Source: Pseudomonadota bacterium (lineage in GTDB: Bacteria; Pseudomonadota; Gammaproteobacteria; Burkholderiales; Sulfuricellaceae). Taken from it: a stretch of DNA of 44,146 bases. The stretch spans positions 11,721 through 55,866 of the forward strand of contig JAJYUW010000003.1 in NCBI GenBank assembly GCA_021792335.1, given 5' to 3'. Positions 1 to 8,956 of the stretch are shown piece after piece (the first letter of the stretch is position 1; each line of letters begins with the position of its first letter). The notes under the pieces were generated by a model. It searched no databases, had not been told where the DNA came from, and was given only the letters and a program-made list of their open reading frames with translations. Made by a program: the position numbers and the translations under genes.

Positions 1-1389
1 AACATTCCCGGGCGGCAAGACCTTTGCCTGCAGGCGGATGCTGCCGGCCTCCTGCCGGCAGTGGCGCCAGGCGTTGCGGCAGAGGTTCCACAGTACCTGA
101 TCGAAATGCTGCCGGTCGAAGCATGCAGTCAAGTCCTCTTCCACCCTCAGGACAACGGCTTCGGCAGGGATGTTCTCAGTCTGGCGGAAGCGATTCACGA
201 ATTGGTGCAACACCGTGCCCAGTTCTATCTTTGCCGGCACAGCGCGATCCCTGCGATTAAGCTGCAAAACATCCTGCACCATCCGGTCAAGCCGGTGTGC
301 ATTGTCGAGAATGATTTGCAGCAGCCGGACACGGGTTGCGTCCTGATCCGGTTCTTCCTGCAACAGTTGTGTTGCGTGGCTGATCGAGCTGAGCGGATTG
401 CGGATCTCGTGCGCGATATTGGCCGTCAGTCTGCCCAGTGCCGCCAGCTTCAGTTGCTGCGCACGTTCCTGCATCCGGCTTAAATCCTCCAGGAAGATCA
501 CCGCACCCAGCCCCTCATCCCCGCTGATCGCGGTAAAGCGGGCCTGGATCCGTTTTCCGGTAGCCGGCGCGACCAACTCAAAAAGATCGTTGCGTGGATT
601 TTCAAGCCACCGCCGCAGGCATTCGGACAATGCCGGCAAATAGTGGCCGAGCAGCGGCTTGTCCCAAATCGCCGGCGGCTTGCCCAGCAGCCGTTCCACC
701 TCGGCATTGCGCTGGCGGACTCTTCCCTGCTCGTCCACCACCAGCACGCCATCCGGCATATCCTGGATCACCAGTTGGTTGACCTGGGCCAGGTTGGCAA
801 GGTCGATGCTCTGTTTCTGCGCCAGGCGCTCGGTCGCCATCAGGCGTTTGGTCAGCACATAGGCCAAACCCGAGGTGGCGAAAAACCCCATGCTGGTTAG
901 ACCGGCCAGGATAAAGCCCCTGGCATCCCCATCCAGCAGAACGACCTGAAATGAATGTTCCAGCAGGAGGGCGATCGTGGCCAGCGCGGCAAGGAACATG
1001 GCGAGGCGTCCGCGGCTGAGCATGCCGGTCGCTGCCAGAGGCGCCAGCAACAGCAAACCGAGACCGCTGTAGATGCCGCCGCTGGCATGTATGAGCAAAG
1101 TAACGAACAGCACATCGGCGGCCACCTGGACGCTCAACAGTAGATTCAGGCGCGGCCAATGGACATCGATAGGCACGATCATCAGGCTTGCAAAAATGAC
1201 GTACCCCACGCTGACCGAGAAAAACAGCTTGGGATCGGATGCTCCGAAAGTATAGATGACCCCGAACATCGCATAGGAAACGGCAAAAGTGCCGGCGACG
1301 GTGAGGCGGAAAAGATTGAAATAGCGCAGCGAACGCCAGTATGCCTCGGGTTGGGACGTAGCCCGAACCTGCAGCAATCCGTTCAGCAT
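1..1389 (-). CDS. pilS: Two-component sensor histidine kinase, PilS/NtrB-like (C-terminus runs off the window)
   Basis: Minus-strand reading from ATG at 1389 (MLNGLLQV...) gives TM segments, a PAS-like region and ...LAALGRLTANIAHEIRNPLSSISHATQLL (H-box HEIRNPL). Open to the window edge, so absent from the complete-ORF track. Confidence 0.82.
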   Translation of the reverse strand, partial: MLNGLLQVRATSQPEAYWRSLRYFNLFRLTVAGTFAVSYAMFGVIYTFGASDPKLFFSVSVGYVIFASLMIVPIDVHWPRLNLLLSVQVAADVLFVTLLIHASGGIYSGLGLLLLAPLAATGMLSRGRLAMFLAALATIALLLEHSFQVVLLDGDARGFILAGLTSMGFFATSGLAYVLTKRLMATERLAQKQSIDLANLAQVNQLVIQDMPDGVLVVDEQGRVRQRNAEVERLLGKPPAIWDKPLLGHYLPALSECLRRWLENPRNDLFELVAPATGKRIQARFTAISGDEGLGAVIFLEDLSRMQERAQQLKLAALGRLTANIAHEIRNPLSSISHATQLLQEEPDQDATRVRLLQIILDNAHRLDRMVQDVLQLNRRDRAVPAKIELGTVLHQFVNRFRQTENIPAEAVVLRVEEDLTACFDRQHFDQVLWNLCRNAWRHCRQEAGSIRLQAKVLPPGNV

Positions 1390-1440
1390 TTGTGGCAAGG
1401 CAGAATCTCGCCGGGCATGGATTGCCGGCCGAGCGCAAGA

Positions 1441-1692
1441 TTACTTCTGGTGAAGTTGGCGATGCTCATTCGTGCAAAAAAATTCGCCGCCGCTCTTGTC
1501 CTCGGGTGATTTGGCCGAGGAGACAACGGCTTCGCTTCTCGGCAGATGCACGCCGCAATGGGCACAGCGCACCATGTCCTCGCCAGGCACATTTTTTGGC
1601 GCCTCATCCTGCCGGATACTGCGGCCATAGCTCTTGAGCAGCCGGTAGATAATCCAGGCGCCAAAGGCAAGAAGCAACAGCTTGATCAACAC
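1441..1692 (-). CDS. PP0621-family small protein (N-terminal TM, C-x2-C motif)
   Basis: MLIKLLLLAFGAWIIYRLLKSYGR...MVRCAHCGVHLPRSEAVVS...FFCTNEHR; sits directly upstream of the kinase on the same strand. Confidence 0.7.
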   Translation of the reverse strand: MLIKLLLLAFGAWIIYRLLKSYGRSIRQDEAPKNVPGEDMVRCAHCGVHLPRSEAVVSSAKSPEDKSGGEFFCTNEHRQLHQK

Positions 1693-1887
1693 CGCCCAGC
1701 CCCTGTAGAAACGAAAAAAACGGCACTTTGGACGCGGGAATACGCATTAAACCGAACTTCTCTTGACACGATACCCTAACTGTATAAAAAAAGTGGCGAT
1801 AGCCAGAGAAAGCAAGTGTACTGATTTGCGCACCGCGTGTCACCACCGCAAGCCGCCGATCTGCGTTCCGGCAAAATCCTGCAATCC

Positions 1888-2050
1888 TTACCGTTCCCGC
1901 CCCGCCTCATGAAACGCCTTCCGCACCGGCGAGAGCAGGTATTCCATCACCGTGCGCCGCCCGAGCAGGATCTCGGCTGAAGCCTGCATCCCTGCCCCGA
2001 GCTGGAAGCGCTCCCCGTCCGTCTCCAGGCGCATCGCCTTGACGCTTGAT
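1888..2050 (-). pseudogene. C-terminal remnant of an HlyD-type secretion periplasmic adaptor
   Basis: Reading frame ...METDGERFQLGAGMQASAEILLGRRTVMEYLLSPVRKAFHEAGRER* resembles HlyD-family C-termini; no N-terminal part present. Confidence 0.6.
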
Positions 2051-2227
2051 CTGGGTGTCGTGCACAGGATGTGCTCCCTCGACACCGGGATAGGCGAAAC
2101 GGCTGCCCGCGACGAAATCAATACGAATCGCCAATGCCTTCCGGGCCGCATCGAAATCAACACCCTGGACGTACCAGGGCTCGGCAATGCCCAGAGCGGC
2201 TTCAAACAGTTGGTTCTGCATCGTCAT
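2045..2227 (-). pseudogene. N-terminal remnant of an ISL3-family transposase
   Basis: MTMQNQLFEAALGIAEPWYVQGVDFDAARKALAIRIDFVAGSRFAYPGVEGAHPVHDTQIKR resembles ISL3 transposase N-termini, then switches to HlyD sequence. Confidence 0.6.
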
Positions 2228-2669
2228 ACTCTCACAAGAAACAGGGAATGCAATCATGTCTCATCAGCCGCCTGAAATGAAGCATTACCCACTCGAAATT
2301 CAAAAGAGGCAATAATTTACTGTTTGATAGGATGTGGCGGGGAGGCTCCGCTTTTGGGGGGAGAACGTATAGACGGATTCCGTGGCATCACGCCGGATGG
2401 CGGGATGATGGGCTGCGTGTAGCAGTGAAAGGTAACGGTTCGCAGGCTGGAGGAGTCCGGGAACTCCGGCAAGCAGCCCGAGCCCATCCTGAGCATGGCC
2501 GGAGGGCCCGACAGGAACGCTTCCCGATGATTTTCATCACGCTGTTAAACCGGGGTAAAGCGCTTACGAATAAGGCGGAAATCGTATCCGAATGGGGTTA
2601 TCTGAACTTCGGCGAAGCCGCCGATCGTTGCTGTAGACGAAAACGACCGGGAATCTCTGACTTTAAAAG

Positions 2670-2715
2670 TGGTCGGGGTGAGAGGATTCGAACCTCCGGC
2701 CTCTGCGTCCCGAAC
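2670..2715. repeat. Island attachment-site repeat (left): duplicated 3' half of tRNA-Pro
   Basis: 46 bp (tggtcggggtgagaggattcgaacctccggcctctgcgtcccgaac) identical to 22391-22436. Confidence 0.92.
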
Positions 2716-2821
2716 CCGTTCCAGAGCCTTTTGCCCACCGGTAAAAAAATTAATAATGCATAAAAATCAGGATATTATTATGCAGCAACGCGCAACAACA
2801 TGCAACTAGAAACAGTGTTTT

Positions 2822-2849
2822 TTGGCGCATTTGGCGCACGATTGGCGCA
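2822..2849. promoter_or_regulatory. Putative integrase arm-type sites (left end), three direct TTGGCGCA octamers
   Basis: TTGGCGCA at 2822-2829, 2831-2838 and 2842-2849; the 19-mer ttggcgcacgattggcgca (2831-2849) recurs at 22302-22320. Confidence 0.55.
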
Positions 2850-2942
2850 CAAATAACCTTTCATCTTCACTTTATCTGTCGGTATTTTACGTAACGATGG
2901 GTGATTTGCCTATACTCCTCTTTGGACTTTTCCACAGAGCGC

Positions 2943-3278
2943 ATGACCACCCTCTATCACCCCATCACAAAAGAGAAGGCAGCCGAAATTCTCTCTGTTT
3001 CCAAACGCACTATCGACAACTGGATTTCGGACGGCACCCTACCTGAACCGACGAACATCGGCCGCCGTGTTTATTGGCACCCAGCGACCTTTTTCGGCTG
3101 GCTTGACCAAAGGCTGGGTATTGCGCCAGTAACAAGCGACCCCTTGCCCCAAAGCAACCGTCCTCGCGGCCGCCCACGTACAACCCTGGAGCAGCCGCCC
3201 CAAAGGATGCACTGGTCACGGCAATTTGACCGTTTTCCCACTCATTCTGGTAAGGCGAACTTCCTTACCCGACCCTGA
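2943..3278 (+). CDS. AlpA/MerR-like helix-turn-helix protein (possible excisionase/regulator)
   Basis: MTTLYHPITKEKAAEILSVSKRTIDNWISDGTLPEPTNIGRRVYWHPATFFGWLDQRLG: HTH with AlpA-style wing; near the island left end. Confidence 0.7.
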   Translation: MTTLYHPITKEKAAEILSVSKRTIDNWISDGTLPEPTNIGRRVYWHPATFFGWLDQRLGIAPVTSDPLPQSNRPRGRPRTTLEQPPQRMHWSRQFDRFPTHSGKANFLTRP

Positions 3279-3765
3279 ACGGCCCTCCGGCGGTGGCGCT
3301 ATCAACACCCGTGGTTCTGGGCCGCCGCACCGGTAGCCATGGCGCTGATTACCTTTACTATGGCCATGCCCCCCCGGGAATCCAAGCCCATGATCAAACT
3401 GGCAATGATTTCGCCATGCCCCGTGCTCTTCGCAGGGATCTATTCGTAATGATATGAAAACAATAACAATTCTATCGAGAAGATGTCCCGCCATCTTGGC
3501 GCGGGGAGTTTGACTTAAGACAGATTCTTAGAAATCGGGTGATACAATATAAAGAAAAATGTGTAAGAATTTTTGGAAGATAGACTTCCTGCCGATAAGC
3601 AAGCAAAAATCGCGTGTCCGCACCTGCGAAAGACTGCGAGAGAAAGGTTTGGCGATGGCCTGTGTCTACGCGTCGCACCTCGTTCACGAGCGCAGACATC
3701 TGCAATACACCGCTTTTCCCCATTCGCCACTGGCGAGGTTCTCCAGTAGCCGGTAGAATCGCAGC

Positions 3766-4689
3766 ATGAAAAAAACAAACCCTCAGGTTGGCCATGCCTC
3801 CCACTTTTCAGGACATGAGACCTTTCCGCTCCGGCAAATGTGGCTAAAGAAGGCGTTTGATCAGGCCGGGTCGGATTGGACAGTCCCCAAATCGACCTTC
3901 ACCGACGCCGCCGCGATTTCCGAGTTCGGTGTCGGCAAGAACATGGTGGCGGCTATTCGCCATTGGGCTTTGGCATGCGATGTCCTGCACGACGATTTAC
4001 CCGGCGCCTACTCCGTGTCGCCGACCGCGATTTCGATTTTCACCAACGACGGATTGGATCCCTACTCCGAGAATCCCTCCACCGCTTGGTATGCCCATTG
4101 GTGGCTTGCCGGCCGTGGAAACCGCGCAACGACTTGGTTTTGGCTCTTTAACCACGTCACGATGCCAACGTTTTCACGCGACGAATTGGAAGCACCGTTG
4201 GCCGACTACGCCCGCCGCATAGAGCCCAAACGCAAGCTCTCGGCCTCCACGCTATCGCGTGACATCGAGACCTGCCTTCGCAGCTATGCCCCGCGATTAG
4301 TAGGCGGCTCGCCCGAGGACTTCGCCGAGCCGATGCTCGGGGAGCTCGGTCTCATCAGTGAGGAGCGCAAGGGACATTTCGCATTCCGGCGCGGCCCAAA
4401 GGCGACGCTGCACGACGCCATGTTCGCCTACGCCCTGCTCGACTATTGGGACAGGGCGTCTCCCGGCATCAGCTCAATGGCCTTCGAGACGATTGCCTAC
4501 GGTGAGGGGTCGCCGGGCCGTGTCTTCAAACTCGACGAGGACTCCGTCGCCGAGCGACTGTTCGCGCTCGACGAGCTTACCGGCGGAGTCCTTTCATGGA
4601 CCGACACCGCAGGCCTCAGGCAAGTCCACAGAAAGACATTTGAGAACGAGGGACTATCCTCACTGATGATTAAGAAGTCCTATGGCTGA
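3766..4689 (+). CDS. sspB: DUF4007 protein, SspB-like (PT modification nickase class)
   Basis: HASHFSGHETFPLRQMWLKKAFDQ... DUF4007-like N-terminus; first gene of an operon with an ATPase and a PAPS-reductase-like protein. Confidence 0.78.
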   Translation: MKKTNPQVGHASHFSGHETFPLRQMWLKKAFDQAGSDWTVPKSTFTDAAAISEFGVGKNMVAAIRHWALACDVLHDDLPGAYSVSPTAISIFTNDGLDPYSENPSTAWYAHWWLAGRGNRATTWFWLFNHVTMPTFSRDELEAPLADYARRIEPKRKLSASTLSRDIETCLRSYAPRLVGGSPEDFAEPMLGELGLISEERKGHFAFRRGPKATLHDAMFAYALLDYWDRASPGISSMAFETIAYGEGSPGRVFKLDEDSVAERLFALDELTGGVLSWTDTAGLRQVHRKTFENEGLSSLMIKKSYG

Positions 4690-7600
4690 GAGCCCAAACC
4701 CTATGCTTTCGGACATCGTCCGAATCTCACGCCATTACCAACGCTCGATTCGCATCGATGTCGACTTGGGGCGGCCGGACGCTTTGGAGGGATACATCTG
4801 TCATGGCACTGCCATGGCCGCTCTCGACAGCATGTCCAAGCAACTGCGCGACAGCAATCAACGCGCCTTCACATGGACCGGGCCATTCGGAGGCGGCAAG
4901 TCCTCCTTGGCTGTGGCACTTGCCTGTGCACTTGACCCTGACAAAAAACTGCGGGCCAAAGCACGCCAGATTTTGCCATTGGACCGCCTGCCCGCCTTTG
5001 AGAAGGCCCTACCCACCCGTCGCGGGTGGCTGACAGTTCCGGTGGTTGGCAAGCGGGCCAGTGTCGTTCAGGAGATACACAAGGCGCTGATCAAGGGGCT
5101 CGGATTGGCATCCGATTCACGCAAAGTTTCAGCCTCTTCCGTCATTGCCGAGCTGTGCTCCGCCGCCGAGGAAAACCACCTCGACGGAACTCTGCTAATC
5201 ATCGACGAGATGGGCAAGTTCCTAGAAGCCTCGGCATTGGGCTCAGGCGACGATGTCTATTTCTTCCAGGAGCTTGCGGAGGCTGCTGCGCGGGCCAAGG
5301 GAAAGGTTGTCGTCGTCGGCATCCTCCATCAGTCCTTTGGACAATACGCCGCCCGGCTTGGAATCGACACTCGCGACGACTGGTCGAAGATTCAGGGCCG
5401 CTATTCCGACATTCCGCTTGTCGCGGCAAGCGACGAAGTTGTAGAGCTAATTGGCAGGGCAATCGACGCAGATGAGAAACCACAATGGTCTCGCCAAGCG
5501 TCTGAGGCGATAGCCTCCTCGATAAGAACCCGCCGCCCCGCCGTTGGCGAGGGCTTTGCCCGCGCCCTTGACGTCTGCTGGCCGCTGCACCCTGCTATGG
5601 CAGCTCTGCTGGGCCCCATATCAAAGCGTCAGTTCGGCCAGAACGAACGCAGCACCTTCGGCTTTTTATCGTCGGTCGAGCCTTATGGCTTCCGCTCCTA
5701 TTTGCAATCGACACCGAAGATGGACGCTACTTGGTATAGGCCCTCCGACTATTGGGATTACCTGCGCGCCAACCTTGAGCCCGCGATTCTTTCCTCTCCC
5801 GACGGGCACAGATGGGCTCAGGCTGTGGAGGCTGTGGAGCGCGCTGAGGCCAAAACCGACGACCCGCTTCATGTCGGCCTCATAAAGAACATTGCGGTCA
5901 TCGATCTGTTTAGAAACGGGTCGGGACTAGCGGCTGAGTCGGATGTTCTGCGTGCTATCTCCGTCGGCAAGTCGCAGGAGGAAATCGACGCGGCTCTCGA
6001 GCAGCTCGCCAAGTGGCGGGTAACCCTGTTCAAGAAGCATACTGGATCTTGGTCGGTGTTCGAAGGAAGCGACTTCGACATCGACGCGGCGGTGGCCCAA
6101 GCCCGCGCGACTTTGCCGGGTGTCGATTTCAAGCTGCTGTCGAGTCTGTCCGACCTTTATCCGGTCATAGCCAAACGGCATTATCACGAGACGGGAACCT
6201 TCCGCTGGATGGATGTCGCCTTGTGCCGTGCGGAAGACGCCAAGCATGCTGCCGAGAACTTCAAGCCTCAAAAGGGTGAGTTCGGTTTGTTCCTCTTGGC
6301 TCTGCCAGGGAAGACAAAAAGCCTCAAAGCGGCCCTGCGCGAGTGCGGCGCCCATTCAAGGATGAAGCCTTGGCCTGTCGTCATAGGGGTTCCTCCCAAC
6401 CACGCCCGCATCGATGATCTCGGGGCTGAGCTGCTCTCGCTTCAATCCGTCCAGTCACGGCATGAGCTAGGCGGGGACCCGGTCGCGAGACGTGAGGTCC
6501 AAGCCAGGATATCGGCCGTTCGAGCCAATCTTGAGGAGCAGCTTGCCGCCGCTCTCTCGCGCGCGAGCTGGATGGCCGACGACGTAGAGATGCCTTCTGG
6601 CTCACATCTCTCGCAGCTTGCGTCAAGTTTGGCAGACAAGGTCTACTCTGATGCTCCCGGAATATGGAGCGAGCTGGTCAACCGCGACAGCCTATCAAGC
6701 AACAGCGTCAAGGCCCGCCGCGATCTGCTGTGGCGGATGCTCGCCAACGATGAGGAGGAGAACCTCGGCATAGCCGGGTATCCCGCCGAGCGAGGCCTCT
6801 ATGAGACGTTACTGGGAAGCACGGGCCTCCATCGTCAGGATTCAAATGGGGTCTGGCGGTTCATGCCGCCTGACTCCAAGAACGCTCCCGCGTTTCTGAA
6901 ACTTTGGCAGGCGACCCGGGATTTGTTCTCGGATTCCGAGGCCAGAATCAGTGTCGCCGATATTCACGATTTGTGGTCGGCACCCCCGCTTGGTTTGAGG
7001 ACCGGCGTGACACCGGTTATTCTCACGGCCTTCTTGCTCGCCCACAAGGGGAATGTCGCCGCCTACAAGGACGGGATGTTTGTCCCGCGCCTCACCGACG
7101 CCGACATCGACGAGTATCTCCAAGACGCCCGGCGTTTCTCGTTGCGCTGGGTGACCATAGACGAGGAGAAGACGAAAATCCTCTCAGGCATCTCAAAGAT
7201 TCTCAGCGAGGTCGGAGCCTCCTCCGCCGCAAAGGACCCCTTGGAAGCCGCTCGCGGACTTGTTGCTTTGGTTCTTGGATTGCCCGCATGGGTTCAGAGA
7301 ACAGGTTGCCTGAGCCCTGAAGCCCGTTCTGTACGCGACACGCTGCTCAAAGCAAGCGATCCCCACAAGGTATTGTTCGTCGATTTGGCGGCGGTCTTCG
7401 GCGGTGCCGACGGTAAGGAATATGTGAAAGCTCTGCGCGGTCCGGTTCGGGAACTCGCCGAAGCCTATGATGCGCTGCTGAAAAGAATCGAGTCGAGCAT
7501 GCTCGAAGCTCTGGACGCCCCGGCCGACGACTTGGAACGCTTGCAGGTGCGTGCCGAGGCCGTCGCAGGAGTAACCGGTGATCTGCGCCAAGACGCTTTC

Positions 7601-8014
7601 TCCGCCCGTCTTGCCAAGCACGACGGAGGCAGGGAGAGCGTTGAGGGAATTTTGAGCCTTGCCGCCAACAAGCCGCCACGCGACTGGAACGACCGCGACA
7701 TTGATTCCGCCCTGCTTGAAATCGCCCGCTTCGCCCTGCGCTTCCGCCAGTCCGAGGCGTTGGTCTCCGTGAGGGGACGCAAACCCACAAGCGAGGCCTT
7801 CGCCGTTGTGATCGGGGCCGGCCGCCAGACCCAGACGATTTCGCGTGAGTTCGACGTTCCAGACCGCCATCGCGCGAAGGTAGACAGCCTTGCCGCCGAA
7901 CTTGTTGAAAAGCTAAACGCGCAAGGGTTGAGAACCGACGTTCTGATGGCTGTTCTGGCGAAGACTGGGCTGCGACTGGCTCAGGACGAAACCCGGGAGA
8001 AGCCGCTTGGCTGA
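4682..8014 (+). CDS. sspC: Large P-loop ATPase, SspC-like
   Basis: Walker A TGPFGGGKSS, Walker B GTLLIIDEMGKF; 1110 aa; 8-nt overlap with the upstream gene. Confidence 0.78.
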   Translation: MAESPNPMLSDIVRISRHYQRSIRIDVDLGRPDALEGYICHGTAMAALDSMSKQLRDSNQRAFTWTGPFGGGKSSLAVALACALDPDKKLRAKARQILPLDRLPAFEKALPTRRGWLTVPVVGKRASVVQEIHKALIKGLGLASDSRKVSASSVIAELCSAAEENHLDGTLLIIDEMGKFLEASALGSGDDVYFFQELAEAAARAKGKVVVVGILHQSFGQYAARLGIDTRDDWSKIQGRYSDIPLVAASDEVVELIGRAIDADEKPQWSRQASEAIASSIRTRRPAVGEGFARALDVCWPLHPAMAALLGPISKRQFGQNERSTFGFLSSVEPYGFRSYLQSTPKMDATWYRPSDYWDYLRANLEPAILSSPDGHRWAQAVEAVERAEAKTDDPLHVGLIKNIAVIDLFRNGSGLAAESDVLRAISVGKSQEEIDAALEQLAKWRVTLFKKHTGSWSVFEGSDFDIDAAVAQARATLPGVDFKLLSSLSDLYPVIAKRHYHETGTFRWMDVALCRAEDAKHAAENFKPQKGEFGLFLLALPGKTKSLKAALRECGAHSRMKPWPVVIGVPPNHARIDDLGAELLSLQSVQSRHELGGDPVARREVQARISAVRANLEEQLAAALSRASWMADDVEMPSGSHLSQLASSLADKVYSDAPGIWSELVNRDSLSSNSVKARRDLLWRMLANDEEENLGIAGYPAERGLYETLLGSTGLHRQDSNGVWRFMPPDSKNAPAFLKLWQATRDLFSDSEARISVADIHDLWSAPPLGLRTGVTPVILTAFLLAHKGNVAAYKDGMFVPRLTDADIDEYLQDARRFSLRWVTIDEEKTKILSGISKILSEVGASSAAKDPLEAARGLVALVLGLPAWVQRTGCLSPEARSVRDTLLKASDPHKVLFVDLAAVFGGADGKEYVKALRGPVRELAEAYDALLKRIESSMLEALDAPADDLERLQVRAEAVAGVTGDLRQDAFSARLAKHDGGRESVEGILSLAANKPPRDWNDRDIDSALLEIARFALRFRQSEALVSVRGRKPTSEAFAVVIGAGRQTQTISREFDVPDRHRAKVDSLAAELVEKLNAQGLRTDVLMAVLAKTGLRLAQDETREKPLG

Positions 8015-8846
8015 GAAGCACGTCCTCGGCATTTCCGGTGGTCGCGACAGCGCGGCTCTAGCCGTGTTCATCCGACAAACCAGACCCGAGCTCGATGTCG
8101 ATTACTTCTTCACAGACACAGGCAAGGAGCTTCCGGAGGTCTACGAGTTCCTGGGCCGGTTGGAAGGTTTTCTAGGCAAGCCAATTGCCCGCTTGAACCC
8201 AAGGCGCGGCTTCGATTTCTGGCTCCGCGAATACAACCACTATCTGCCTTCTGCGCAAACCCGCTGGTGCACCCGCCAGTTGAAACTAGCACCGTTTGAG
8301 CAGTGGATTCGCCCGATGCTTGCCTCTGGCGACAAGGTCACGACCTATGTCGCCATTCGCGCCGACGAGGAGTATCGCGAAGGTTACAGCTCAAAGCACG
8401 AGAGGCTGATCGTCAGCCTTCCCTTCCGCGAGGCAGGCATCGACAAGCGCGGCGTGCTGGACATTCTTGACTCATCAGGTGTCGGCCTGCCGAAATACTA
8501 CGACTGGCGTTCACGCAGCGGATGCACATTCTGCTTCTTTCAGCAGAAGATCGAGTGGGTAAGGCTAAGGGAACGCCATCCGGAAGCCTATGAGGAGGCC
8601 AAGGGATACGAGAAAAGCGCCCTTGAGCATGGCTCTCCGTTCACATGGTCGCAGGGCGAACCCTTGAGTGACTTGGAAAAGCCAGAGCGCATCCAGCAAA
8701 TCATTGGGGATTACGAAAAACGCAAGCTGCGTGATCTAAAAAAACGTCCGGTGAATCCGCTACGCCCAATCGAAAACATCGTCGACATCGACGATCTATA
8801 TGGCGAAGACGAAGGCGGCGGCGCCTGCGTGGTTTGCCATAAATGA
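8007..8846 (+). CDS. sspD: PAPS-reductase/DndC-like ATP pyrophosphatase, SspD-like
   Basis: PP-loop ISGGRDSAAL, RWCTRQLK, SGCTFCFFQQK and terminal CVVCHK cysteines; TTG start overlapping sspC. Confidence 0.82.
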   Translation: MAEKHVLGISGGRDSAALAVFIRQTRPELDVDYFFTDTGKELPEVYEFLGRLEGFLGKPIARLNPRRGFDFWLREYNHYLPSAQTRWCTRQLKLAPFEQWIRPMLASGDKVTTYVAIRADEEYREGYSSKHERLIVSLPFREAGIDKRGVLDILDSSGVGLPKYYDWRSRSGCTFCFFQQKIEWVRLRERHPEAYEEAKGYEKSALEHGSPFTWSQGEPLSDLEKPERIQQIIGDYEKRKLRDLKKRPVNPLRPIENIVDIDDLYGEDEGGGACVVCHK

Positions 8847-8886
8847 CCGGAATCCGGCATTCAGATTTTGACGCCCTGATGGCCAC

Positions 8887-8924
8887 CAAGATTCTAATCT
8901 TGTACCTAGAAATGCATTTTGCAT
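8887..8924. promoter_or_regulatory. Candidate operator: two tandem palindromes upstream of the GIY-YIG/DndB-like genes
   Basis: CAAGATT-CT-AATCTTG (8887-8902) and ATGCA-TTT-TGCAT (8912-8924) in the 110-bp gap after sspD. Confidence 0.45.
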
Positions 8925-8956
8925 CTACAATTGCTCCATAATTAGGAGCCACAATA

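Noticed and set aside
602-1438. 278-aa minus-strand ORF at the left edge
   Set aside because: Out-of-frame reading of the PilS-like kinase, whose own ORF runs off the window and is missing from the track.
2332-2763. 143-aa ORF across the left att repeat
   Set aside because: Runs through the tRNA-Pro fragment; no recognisable protein features.
2822-2849. CRISPR-like repeat array
   Set aside because: Short octamers with 1-3 bp gaps, no spacers and no cas genes; better explained as integrase arm sites.
3278-3450. Open frame ALRRWRYQHPWFWAAAPVAMALITFTMAMPPRESKPMIKLAMISPCPVLFAGIYS with a possible TM segment
   Set aside because: Could be a relic of a mobile-element membrane protein, but there is no start and no family I can name.
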